NCBI RefSeq assembly: GCF_009208555.1
Contig: NZ_WFLI01000033.1
Span: 1 to 64,000, forward strand
Source of the DNA: Janthinobacterium violaceinigrum
GTDB lineage: Bacteria > Pseudomonadota > Gammaproteobacteria > Burkholderiales > Burkholderiaceae_D
Direction of reading: 5' to 3'
DNA length: 64,000 bases
Below the pieces are notes generated by a model. That model was not told the DNA's origin and made no database searches. It saw only the letters and a list, made by a program, of their open reading frames with translations. A program made the position numbers and the translations under genes. Below, one piece after another: positions 41,983-49,387 of this stretch; position 1 is the stretch's first letter; every line of letters begins with the position of its first letter.

Positions 41983-42345
41983 ATGCAAACATCGAAACTG
42001 TTCAATACCCTGGTTGCCGCTATCGTACTGTCGGGCGCCTCGATCACCGCTTCGCATGCCGCTGACTCCGCACCAAAAGCACAAGCTCCTGCTGACACCG
42101 TCGTGGCCGCCAACGCTGCCGCAGCCGTCCCTGATGAAACCATCACTTCCTCGGCCAAGGCCGCCCTGAGCGCCGATGCGCAAGCCGCTGCCCTGCCCGT
42201 CAAGGTAGCAACCCAGCAAGGTGTGGTCGTCCTGTCGGGCGACGTGCCGAGCGCCGAAGCGGGTGACCGCGTCGTGCAGATCGTCGCTTCCGTGAGCGGC
42301 GTGAAAGAAATCAAGAACGAGCTGAAAGTCAAAGCCGCCGGTTAA
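41983..42345 (+). CDS. Periplasmic BON-domain (OsmY-like) protein, likely GlrR target
   Basis: This is a 120-residue protein. Residues 1-26 form a signal peptide (LVAAIVLSGASITASHA). After a short Ala/Pro-rich linker, one BON domain spans about 50-118: DETITSSAKAALSADAQAAALPVKVAT, GVVVLSGDVPSAEAGDRVVQI, SVSGVKEIKNELKV. BON domains bind lipid or membrane surfaces and occur in OsmY-type envelope stress proteins. AGAGGA precedes ATG 41983. Its promoter is sigma-54-type with GlrR sites, and a strong terminator follows, so it is a single-gene transcript of an envelope-stress circuit. Confidence 0.88.
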   Translation: MQTSKLFNTLVAAIVLSGASITASHAADSAPKAQAPADTVVAANAAAAVPDETITSSAKAALSADAQAAALPVKVATQQGVVVLSGDVPSAEAGDRVVQIVASVSGVKEIKNELKVKAAG

Positions 42346-42374
42346 TCCCCCTCGCGCTGTACTTTACTCCGGGT

Positions 42375-42403
42375 TGCCCTGTCTGCGGACAGGGCATTTT
42401 TTT
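42375..42403 (+). terminator. Intrinsic terminator of the BON-domain gene
   Basis: A 9-bp perfect stem TGCCCTGTC/GACAGGGCA with loop TGCG is followed by seven T residues, 30 bp after the stop codon. Confidence 0.92.
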
Positions 42404-42559
42404 GTCCGCGCGGTTTTACCCGGCCAGCCATGCCGATGCCGCCAGGCAAGGAGGAGGGAAATACAAGTAGAATAGCCAGCACTGGCGCCGCTCCCGGCGC
42501 TGTTTGTCATCTCCGGCACAGCATGCTGTTGCAAGGCTGCGCCGTTACCAGGCTACCGC

Positions 42560-43573
42560 ATGTCTTCTTTTTCTCCCGTCGCCCTGCTGCGCAATCTGAA
42601 ACCCGATAATTTCACCATCGCCCTGCTCGTCACCGTGGCACTGGCCACGTTCTTGCCCTGCACGGGCACGACGGCCGTGGTCTTCGGCAACATCACCACC
42701 GTTGCCATCGGCGCCTTGTTCTTCCTGCACGGCGCCAAGCTGTCACGCGAAGCCGTGGTGGCGGGCGCCATGCACTGGCGCCTGCATTTGCTGGTGCTGG
42801 CCAGCACCTTTGTCCTGTTTCCGCTGCTGGGCCTGGCCCTGCGTCCGCTGGCGCTGACGTTTCTCACGCCCGACCTGTACATGGGCATTTTGTTCCTGTG
42901 CGCGCTGCCGTCCACCGTGCAATCGTCGATCGCCATGACGGCCATGGCGCGCGGCAACGTGCCGGCCGCCATCTGCAGCGCCTCGGCCTCGAATTTCATC
43001 GGCATTTTCCTCGCTCCCATCCTGGTCGGCTTGCTGGTGGCCAAGGGCGCGGAAAGCAAGTCGTCGGTGGACGCCGTGCTCTCCATCGTCATGCAGCTGC
43101 TGCTGCCGTTCCTGGCCGGCCAATTCCTGCGCCGCTGGATCGGCCGCTGGGTCGACCGCCACAAGGCCACCCTGAAATTCGTCGACCAGGGTTCCATCTT
43201 GCTGGTGGTCTACACGGCCTTCAGCGAAGCCGTCAGCGAAGGCCTGTGGCACACGATCTCGGTGGAAACCCTGGTGGCCCTGGGCTTGATCAGCCTCTTG
43301 CTGCTGGCGCTGGTGCTGGGCATTTCCACCTTTGTCAGCCGCCGCCTGGGTTTCAACAAGGAAGACGAAATCGCCATCGTCTTTTGCGGCTCGAAGAAAA
43401 GCCTGGCCAGCGGCGTGCCCATGGCCAAGGTGCTGTTCTCCACCCGCTCGCTGGGCATGGTGATTTTGCCGCTGATGCTGTTCCACCAGATCCAATTGAT
43501 GATCTGCGCCGTGATCGCGCAGCGCTATGCGCGCAGGGATGAGGGGCAGGAAGTGCTGGTGACCACGCGATAG
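42560..43573 (+). CDS. Bile acid:sodium symporter family protein (SBF-like)
   Basis: This is a 337-residue membrane protein with about ten hydrophobic helices. The sequence follows the SBF-like group that includes E. coli YfeH: FFLHGAKLSREAVVAGAMHWRLHL, then LPSTVQSSIAMTAMARGNVPAAICSASASNFIGIFLAPILVGLL and FCGSKKSLASGVPMAKVLF. These conserved crossover segments carry the ion-binding polar residues. Substrates of this branch are mostly unknown; organic anions are likely. It converges on the uracil-glycosylase gene with a 2-bp gap. No regulator is adjacent. Confidence 0.9.
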   Translation: MSSFSPVALLRNLKPDNFTIALLVTVALATFLPCTGTTAVVFGNITTVAIGALFFLHGAKLSREAVVAGAMHWRLHLLVLASTFVLFPLLGLALRPLALTFLTPDLYMGILFLCALPSTVQSSIAMTAMARGNVPAAICSASASNFIGIFLAPILVGLLVAKGAESKSSVDAVLSIVMQLLLPFLAGQFLRRWIGRWVDRHKATLKFVDQGSILLVVYTAFSEAVSEGLWHTISVETLVALGLISLLLLALVLGISTFVSRRLGFNKEDEIAIVFCGSKKSLASGVPMAKVLFSTRSLGMVILPLMLFHQIQLMICAVIAQRYARRDEGQEVLVTTR

Positions 43574-43575
43574 TG

Positions 43576-44988
43576 CTAGTCCTGCAATAGCGTCAACGCC
43601 TGCCGCAACCCCTCGACGATCACCCGATACGCCTGCCGCCGGCTTGCCGCATCGGGTGCGCGCAGCACGTACGAGGGGTGATACACGGCTACCACCCAGC
43701 GCCCCTCATGCTGCACCGGCGTGCCGATCAGCGGCGCCATGCTCACCGCGCCATCCTGCAATATCGATTTCAATGCCGTGCTGCCCAGCGCCACGATCAC
43801 CTGCGGTTTTACGCGCTGGATTTCTTCTTCCAGCCAGCCATGGCAGGCGAGGATTTCGCGCTGGGCCGGGGTCTTGTGCAGGCGGCGCTTGCCGCGTGCT
43901 TCCCACTTGAAATGCTTGACGGCGTTGGTCAGATAGAGGCTGTCGCGCGCCATGCCTGCTTCCTGCATGGCCTGGTCGAGCACTGCGCCGGCCGGGCCCA
44001 CGAAGGGCAAGCCCGCCAGGTCTTCCTGGTCGCCCGGCTGTTCGCCCACCAGCATAATGCGGGCGGTCTGCGGGCCGGCGCTAGGCACGGCCTGGGTGGC
44101 GCTTTCCCATAGCGCGCAGCGGCGGCACTGGTCCAAGGTGGTGGATGCCGCGCGCGCGGGCTGGGCGCGCTCGGCCGAGATCGGGATCATCGTGGCGCCG
44201 CCGCGCTGGCCCACGCTGGCCGTCTGGCCCGTGCGGCGTTCGCCGTTCGCGGCGCCACTGAGCATGGCGGGCACGATGGCGCCTTCGGGCAGGTTTTTCC
44301 AGAAGCGCGAGGGGATATGGCTGTGCAACAAATCCGCATTCACGCGGGCCGGGTTGAAGATGCTGCGGTAGTAGGTCAGCCACAGGGCTTCGCCCGCATC
44401 GTCGATATCGGCCGCGCCACGCAGCAGGGCCGGTCCCGCGTGCAGGGTCTGGCCGTCCCACAGCATGCTGGCCGATGGCGTGGCGATCATCCAGCTGATG
44501 GCTCCCATGCGGCGCGCAAAGTGGCGCGCCACTTGCGGCAGCACCTCGTGCGTGGGTTCGAACCAGGCGACGAAGCGGGGTGCGCCCTCACTTTCCATCC
44601 GCTCGCGGAAGCGCACATACGCATGCATGTCGTGTTCTTCGCGCCGCACGGCCTTGGCCATGGCATGCAGGCGCGCGCCGTCCGCATCGGCCGGGGACAG
44701 CACGTCGTGCTGGCCCAGCTGCCAGCGCCAGAGCACCTGATACAAGAAGGCCCAGCGGTCATGCACATTGAAACAGGCGGCGGCCTGCAGCAATTCCACC
44801 AGCTGGCGGGGCAGGCGCAGCATGGGGGCAGCCGTACCGGCCGCGTCCGGCGTGGCGGAAAACAGGTCGCCCTCGCCGGGCCGGGACTGCCATTGCACGC
44901 ATGCCGGCGGCACTTGCCGGGCGATCAATTCGCGCGCGGCCGCGCGCCACTCGTCAAACGATTGCGCCAGCCGGACGACGGCGTTCAT
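43576..44988 (-). CDS. UdgX-type uracil-DNA glycosylase with N-terminal DUF4130 domain
   Basis: This is a 470-residue fusion. Residues about 50-245 match DUF4130 (FLYQVLWRWQLGQ, VRREEHDMHAYVRFRE, WFEPTHEVLPQVARHFARRM). Residues about 275-470 are a family 4-like uracil-DNA glycosylase with Fe-S cysteines (QCRRCALWE), motif A GEQPGDQED and HPSYVLR near the end. The UdgX-specific insert appears as KRRLH (family KRRIH), keeping the His that crosslinks to uracil-DNA. ATG 44988 overlaps the upstream radical SAM stop by ATGA. The pair is headed by a LexA box, so it is probably SOS-induced repair. Confidence 0.9.
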   Translation of the reverse strand: MNAVVRLAQSFDEWRAAARELIARQVPPACVQWQSRPGEGDLFSATPDAAGTAAPMLRLPRQLVELLQAAACFNVHDRWAFLYQVLWRWQLGQHDVLSPADADGARLHAMAKAVRREEHDMHAYVRFRERMESEGAPRFVAWFEPTHEVLPQVARHFARRMGAISWMIATPSASMLWDGQTLHAGPALLRGAADIDDAGEALWLTYYRSIFNPARVNADLLHSHIPSRFWKNLPEGAIVPAMLSGAANGERRTGQTASVGQRGGATMIPISAERAQPARAASTTLDQCRRCALWESATQAVPSAGPQTARIMLVGEQPGDQEDLAGLPFVGPAGAVLDQAMQEAGMARDSLYLTNAVKHFKWEARGKRRLHKTPAQREILACHGWLEEEIQRVKPQVIVALGSTALKSILQDGAVSMAPLIGTPVQHEGRWVVAVYHPSYVLRAPDAASRRQAYRVIVEGLRQALTLLQD

Positions 44989-46217
44989 GCTGCCTGCAGC
45001 TCCGGCCACAGAGGCATTTGCTGCGGTGCCTCCGCCATGGCGCGGCGCAGGTGTTCCGATGCCGTGGTGTCGCGCGCGGGAAAGTAGTCGGCCGTGATGA
45101 TGAAGGGGGCGATCTTTTTCATGCTGCAGCGCAGGCGCGACAGGTCGGCGTAGCGCACCTGCCGCACGCGGCGCAGGTCGACGATGCGCTGCGCGTTGCG
45201 CAAACCAATGCCGGGCACGCGCGCGATCATGTGCTGCGCCGCGCGGTTCAAGTCCAGCGGAAAATGTTCGCGGTGCGCCAGCGCCCAGGCCAGCTTGGGA
45301 TCGATGTCGAGCGCCAGGTTGCCGCCCGTGGCGGGCAGCAGTTCGCTGGCCTGGAAACCGTAGCTGCGCAGCAAAAAATCGGCCTGGTACAGCCGGTGTT
45401 CGCGCAGCATGGGCGGCGGCGCCAGCGGCACGCTTTTCGGGCTGTCGGGAATCGGGCTGAAGGCGGAATAGTACACGCGCTTGAGTTTATAGCTGCCATA
45501 CAAGGTCTCGGCCGTGGAGAGGATTTGCTGATCGTCGCTGGCATCGGCGCCGACTATCATCTGCGTGCTTTGCCCGGCCGGCGCGAAACGGGGCGAGCGC
45601 GGTTCTTCCGCTTTCTCATCGAGCTTGCGGCGGATGGCACCCATGGCCAGTTTGATCGTATGCACGCTCTTTTCCGGCGCCAATTTTTGCACGCTGTCCT
45701 GCGTCGGCAGTTCGATGTTGACGCTGAGGCGGTCGGCATAGCGGCCCGCCTGCGCGACCAGGGCGGGATCGGCGTCGGGGATGGTTTTCAGGTGGATGTA
45801 GCCGCGGAACTGGTGCACCTCGCGCAGCTCGCGCGCCACCTGCACCAGCTGCTCCATCGTGTAGTCGGCCGACTGGATGATGCCGGAACTGAGAAACAAG
45901 CCGTCGATGTAGTTGCGCAGGTAAAAATCGGCCGTCAGCTTGACCACTTCGGCCACCGTAAACCGCGCGCGCGGCACGTTCGACGTGCGGCGGTTGACGC
46001 AATACTGGCAATCGTACAGGCAGTAATTCGTCAGCAAGATCTTGAGCAGCGAGACGCAGCGCCCGTCCGGCGTATAGCTGTGGCAAATGCCCATGCCCGA
46101 GGTGGCGCCAAAGCCATCCTTGCCGATGGAGTCGCGTTTGGGCGCGCCGCTGCTGGCGCAGGACGCGTCGTACTTGGCCGCGTCGGCCAGGATTTCCAGC
46201 TTGTCCGTTAATTCCAT
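44985..46217 (-). CDS. Putative DNA modification/repair radical SAM protein
   Basis: This is a 410-residue radical SAM protein. The 4Fe-4S motif CxxxCxxC is C66-C70-C73 in TNYCLYDCQYC. Further cysteines C20, C45 and C54 precede it. The C-terminal part has a helix-hairpin-helix DNA-binding element (IARVPGIGLRNAQRIVDLRRVRQVRY). This combination is the family always paired with UdgX/DUF4130 proteins, and here the two genes overlap by 4 bp. The chemistry is not known. A perfect-arm LexA box lies 16 bp before its start codon. Confidence 0.92.
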   Translation of the reverse strand: MELTDKLEILADAAKYDASCASSGAPKRDSIGKDGFGATSGMGICHSYTPDGRCVSLLKILLTNYCLYDCQYCVNRRTSNVPRARFTVAEVVKLTADFYLRNYIDGLFLSSGIIQSADYTMEQLVQVARELREVHQFRGYIHLKTIPDADPALVAQAGRYADRLSVNIELPTQDSVQKLAPEKSVHTIKLAMGAIRRKLDEKAEEPRSPRFAPAGQSTQMIVGADASDDQQILSTAETLYGSYKLKRVYYSAFSPIPDSPKSVPLAPPPMLREHRLYQADFLLRSYGFQASELLPATGGNLALDIDPKLAWALAHREHFPLDLNRAAQHMIARVPGIGLRNAQRIVDLRRVRQVRYADLSRLRCSMKKIAPFIITADYFPARDTTASEHLRRAMAEAPQQMPLWPELQAA

Positions 46218-46231
46218 GGCTTGCCTCGATA

Positions 46232-46251
46232 TACTGTGTTTATATACAGTA
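46232..46251. promoter_or_regulatory. LexA (SOS) box of the radical SAM-udgX operon
   Basis: TACTG-N10-CAGTA, with core CTGTGTTTATATACAG (46234-46249), matches the LexA consensus CTG-N10-CAG with AT-rich centre. On the minus strand it contains TATAAA, a likely -10 element, so bound LexA would block initiation. Leader to ATG 46217 is about 15 nt and includes GAGG. Confidence 0.88.
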
Positions 46252-46298
46252 TATCAGGGAATCCGCCTTGTGCAGCCTTGATCTGATGCATGGCAGAA

Positions 46299-46322
46299 CG
46301 TTATATATCGGTGTATATTACG
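46299..46322 (+). promoter_or_regulatory. ModE box upstream of modA
   Basis: CGTTATATA-N6-TATATTACG follows the E. coli ModE consensus CGCTATATA-N6-TATATAACG with one mismatch in each arm. It lies 33 bp before modA. A modE gene ends this operon, so molybdate-dependent repression of modABC is expected. Confidence 0.8.
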
Positions 46323-46354
46323 GGCCTTGTTCTCTTCTCATTAAGGATACGATC

Positions 46355-47113
46355 ATGCGCCTCACCTCCCTCGCCAAGCTCCTCGGCACCGCCCTGCTCG
46401 CTACCGCCGCCTCGTCCGCCCTTGCCGGCGAAGTGGTCGTATCGGCCGCGGCCAGCCTGACGAATGCGTTCAAGGATGCGGCGCAAAGCTATGAGGCGCA
46501 GTATCCGGGCAGCAAGGTGTCCTTGAACTTCGCCGCCTCGGGCGTGCTGCTGCAACAGATCGTCAAGGGCGCGCCCGTGGACGTGTTTGCCTCGGCCGAC
46601 CAGGAAACCATGGATGCGGCGCAAAAGCAGGGCCTGGTGCTGCCGGCCGACCGCATGGATTTCGTCAGCAACAGCCTGGTGCTGATCGTGCCGCACGATA
46701 GCAAGCTGGGCATCAAGAGCTTGAGCGACCTCACGCACAAGGGCGTGACCCGCGTGGCCATCGCCAATCCGGCCAGCGTGCCCGTCGGCCGCTATTCGGA
46801 AGGCGCGCTGAAAAAGGCGAACTTGTGGGATGCCGTGCAACCGAAGGCCATCGGCACGCAGAACGTGCGCCAGTCGCTCGACTACGTGGCGCGCGGCGAA
46901 GTCGATGCGGGCTTTGTCTACGCCACCGACGCGGCCATCATGAAGGATAAAGTGAACGTGGTGCTGGACGTGCCGCTCGAGGCGCCCGTGCTGTACCCGA
47001 TCGCCACCATCAAGGGCAGCAGCAATGGGGCCGAAGCGAAGCGCTTCGTCAGCTACCTGCAGACGGCGCCGGCGCAAGCGATTCTGGCCAAGTACGGTTT
47101 CAAGAAGCCATAA
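46355..47113 (+). CDS. modA: Molybdate ABC transporter substrate-binding protein
   Basis: This is a 252-residue periplasmic binding protein. A signal peptide ends near ALAGEV (about residue 24). Family motifs are VSAAASLTNAFKDAAQSYEAQYP with oxyanion-binding Ser, NFAASGVLLQQIVKGAPVDVFASADQETM, ANPASVPVGRYSEGAL and VDAGFVYATDA. ATG 46355 was chosen over the longer frame that covers the ModE box. It opens the modABC-modE operon, 17 bp before modB. Confidence 0.95.
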   Translation: MRLTSLAKLLGTALLATAASSALAGEVVVSAAASLTNAFKDAAQSYEAQYPGSKVSLNFAASGVLLQQIVKGAPVDVFASADQETMDAAQKQGLVLPADRMDFVSNSLVLIVPHDSKLGIKSLSDLTHKGVTRVAIANPASVPVGRYSEGALKKANLWDAVQPKAIGTQNVRQSLDYVARGEVDAGFVYATDAAIMKDKVNVVLDVPLEAPVLYPIATIKGSSNGAEAKRFVSYLQTAPAQAILAKYGFKKP

Positions 47114-47130
47114 TTCAGGTACGCGCCCGC

Positions 47131-47802
47131 ATGGATATCGCCTGGACCGCGCTGGCCCTGTCGCTCAAGGTAGCGGCGTGGGCCACGGCGCTCAATTTGT
47201 TGCTCGGCATCGGCACGGGCTATCTGCTGGCGCGCACGCGTTTTCCCGGGCGCGAGCTGCTCGACGCCCTCCTGACCCTGCCGATGGTGATGCCGCCCAC
47301 CGTGCTCGGCTATTACCTGCTGGTGCTGCTGGGCCGGCGCGGCACGATGGGCATCTGGCTGCAGGACAACTTCGGCATCAACCTGATCTTTACGTGGCAG
47401 GGCGCCGTGATCGCTTCCACGGTGGTCGCCTTTCCCCTCGTCTTCAAGCCCGCGCGCGCCGCCTTCGAGGCGGTCGACGGCCAGCTGGAGCAGGCGGCCC
47501 GCGTGCTGGGCATTTCTGAAATGGCCATCTTTTTCCGCGTGACCTTGCCGCTGGCCTGGCGCGGCATCCTGGCCGGCGTGCTGCTGGGCTTTGTACGCGC
47601 GCTGGGCGAGTTTGGCGCCACCCTGATGGTGGCCGGCAGCATTCCCGGCAAGACGCAGACGCTGTCCGTCGCCGTGTATGAAGCCGTGCAGGCGGGCCAG
47701 GACGACGTGGCCAATACGCTGGTCCTGATTACTTCCGCCGTGTGTATCGTGGTGCTGCTGTCGGCTGGCCGCCTGGCGCCCGGGCGCATCGCTCACAAAT
47801 AA
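47131..47802 (+). CDS. modB: Molybdate ABC transporter permease
   Basis: This is a 223-residue inner-membrane permease with five or six helices. The EAA loop contacting ModC is EQAARVLGISEMAIFFRVTLPLA (about 125-147). DALLTLPMVMPPTVLGYYLLVLLGRRG and GFVRALGEFGATLMVAGSIPGKTQTLSVAVYEAVQAG are highly typical of ModB. It is followed by modC after a 4-bp gap. Confidence 0.95.
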   Translation: MDIAWTALALSLKVAAWATALNLLLGIGTGYLLARTRFPGRELLDALLTLPMVMPPTVLGYYLLVLLGRRGTMGIWLQDNFGINLIFTWQGAVIASTVVAFPLVFKPARAAFEAVDGQLEQAARVLGISEMAIFFRVTLPLAWRGILAGVLLGFVRALGEFGATLMVAGSIPGKTQTLSVAVYEAVQAGQDDVANTLVLITSAVCIVVLLSAGRLAPGRIAHK

Positions 47803-47806
47803 CGCC

Positions 47807-48508
47807 ATGCAACTCGACCTCGACCTCCGCGCCACGTTGCGCTCCGGCAAACGCCGTTTCGACATGCAGGTGCAATGCACGTCCGGCAGCCAGCGCATCG
47901 CCCTGTATGGCCCGTCCGGCGCCGGCAAGAGCATGACCCTGAAAGCCATTGCCGGACTCTTCACGCCGGATGCGGGCCATATCCGCCTGAACGGCCGCAC
48001 CCTGTTCGATTCCGCCGCCGGCATCAACCTGCCGCCGCAGCAGCGCAACGTGGCCTATCTGTTCCAGGATTACGCGCTGTTCCCGCACCTGACGGTGCGC
48101 CAGAACGTGGGCTTTGGCCTGAGCCGCGGCTGGTTCAATCCCCGCGCGCGGGAAAAGCTGGCCAAGGTCGACCATTGGCTCGATGCGTTTCACTTGCAGG
48201 AACTGGCGCACCAGTTTCCCGACGAGTTGTCCGGTGGCCAGCGCCAAAGGGTGGCGCTGGCGAGGGCACTGGTGGCCGAGCCCAGCGCGCTGCTGCTCGA
48301 CGAGCCGTTTGCCGCCCTCGATCCGGCCCTGCGTGTCAAAATGCGTTTGGAACTGAGCCAGTGGCAACAGCGCCTGGACGTGCCCATGATCCTGATCACC
48401 CATGATCCGGAAGATGCGCGCATCCTCGGTGAACATGTGCTTTACTTGCGTGACGGACAAATTGACAGCATGGAAGAACATAGGGCATTGGGTGAACGCA
48501 TTGGATAA
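47807..48508 (+). CDS. modC: Molybdate ABC transporter ATP-binding protein, short form without mop domain
   Basis: This is a 233-residue ATPase. Walker A GPSGAGKS (35-42), Q-loop FQDYALFPHLTV, signature LSGGQRQR, Walker B ALLLDEPF and H-loop ITHDPEDA are all intact. Typical ModC is about 350 residues with a C-terminal mop (TOBE) domain that binds molybdate; here the protein ends shortly after the nucleotide-binding domain. No frameshift is needed, because the next frame is modE, which has two mop domains. The gene overlaps modE by 17 bp. Confidence 0.92.
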   Translation: MQLDLDLRATLRSGKRRFDMQVQCTSGSQRIALYGPSGAGKSMTLKAIAGLFTPDAGHIRLNGRTLFDSAAGINLPPQQRNVAYLFQDYALFPHLTVRQNVGFGLSRGWFNPRAREKLAKVDHWLDAFHLQELAHQFPDELSGGQRQRVALARALVAEPSALLLDEPFAALDPALRVKMRLELSQWQQRLDVPMILITHDPEDARILGEHVLYLRDGQIDSMEEHRALGERIG

Positions 48509-49316
48509 ATCAACGGCAGCGGAAATCGGCCTGCAAGGCTCGGTATGGATGACGGTGGGTGGCGAGCACCTGGGTGGCGTCGGCCGGGTGGAATTGCTGG
48601 GCGCCATCGCCGAATGCGGCTCCATCACGCAGGCGGCCAAACTTGTGAAGATGAGCTACAAGGCGGCCTGGGACGCCATCGACGCCATGAACAACCTGGC
48701 CGGCGAGCCGCTGGTCGAGCGCCTGACGGGCGGCAAGGGCGGCGGCGGCACACGGCTGACGCCACGGGGGCGCCAGCTGGTCGACAATTTCCGTATCATC
48801 GAGCGTGAGCATGCCCGCTATCTGCGCCAGCTGGGCAGCCAGGCGGAAGGCATCGCCGACGATCTTTTACTCATACGGAGAATGGCCATGAAAACCACGG
48901 CACGCAATCAATTCCTGGGCAAAGTTGCTGAACTGAAACAGGGCGCCGTCAACGACGAAGTGACCCTGGAATTGCCAGGCGGCCAGCACATCGTCGCCAT
49001 CGTCACGCGCGACAGCAGCGAAAACCTGGGCCTGGTGCCGGGCGCGGAAGCGTTCGCGCTGATCAAGGCGTCGTCCATCATCCTCGTGGCCGATAGCGAA
49101 GGGGCGCGCTTTTCCGCCCGCAACCAGCTAACCGGCACCGTCACGCGCGTGCAGACGGGCGCCGTCAACACGGAAGTGGTGCTGGACCTGCCCCGCGGCG
49201 GCACGATAGCCGCCATCATCACGAACCAGAGCAGCACCGACCTGGCCATCGAGCTTGGCAGCAATGTGACGGCCATCTTCAAGGCGTCCAGCGTGATTCT
49301 GGGCGTGCCCGCCTAA
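48492..49316 (+). CDS. modE: Molybdate-responsive regulator ModE
   Basis: This is a 274-residue protein. The winged helix (about 20-110) has ELLGAIAECGSITQAAKLVKMSYKAAWDAIDAMNNL, close to E. coli ModE. Two tandem mop domains follow (about 135-200 and 205-272), beginning TTARNQFLGKVAELKQGAVNDEVTLEL and SARNQLTGTVTRVQTGAVNTEVVLDL, with molybdate-binding A/S-R-N and K-A-S-S signatures. GTG 48492 is the best start (AGGG six nt upstream), overlapping modC; TTG 48501 is an alternative. A ModE box stands before modA. Confidence 0.92.
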   Translation: MNALDKSTAAEIGLQGSVWMTVGGEHLGGVGRVELLGAIAECGSITQAAKLVKMSYKAAWDAIDAMNNLAGEPLVERLTGGKGGGGTRLTPRGRQLVDNFRIIEREHARYLRQLGSQAEGIADDLLLIRRMAMKTTARNQFLGKVAELKQGAVNDEVTLELPGGQHIVAIVTRDSSENLGLVPGAEAFALIKASSIILVADSEGARFSARNQLTGTVTRVQTGAVNTEVVLDLPRGGTIAAIITNQSSTDLAIELGSNVTAIFKASSVILGVPA

Positions 49317-49332
49317 ACCCGAAGCAAGGACT

Positions 49333-49359
49333 GGGGTCGTACCCTGAGGGTACGACCCC
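49333..49359. repeat. Palindromic intergenic element, possible bidirectional terminator
   Basis: GGGGTCGTACCC-TGA-GGGTACGACCCC is a 12-bp perfect stem with a 3-nt loop between convergent modE and a hybrid kinase gene. No long T tract follows on either strand. Similar palindromes built on GGGGTC/GACCCC recur in genomes of this family in my memory, so it may be a dispersed repeat. Confidence 0.6.
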
Positions 49360-49387
49360 GGCCTTTATCTCTTGGGTTCAAACGAGC

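Noticed and set aside
42448..42458. Strong Shine-Dalgarno-like AAGGAGGAGGG
   Set aside because: No start codon with an open frame follows; the next gene starts about 100 bp later.
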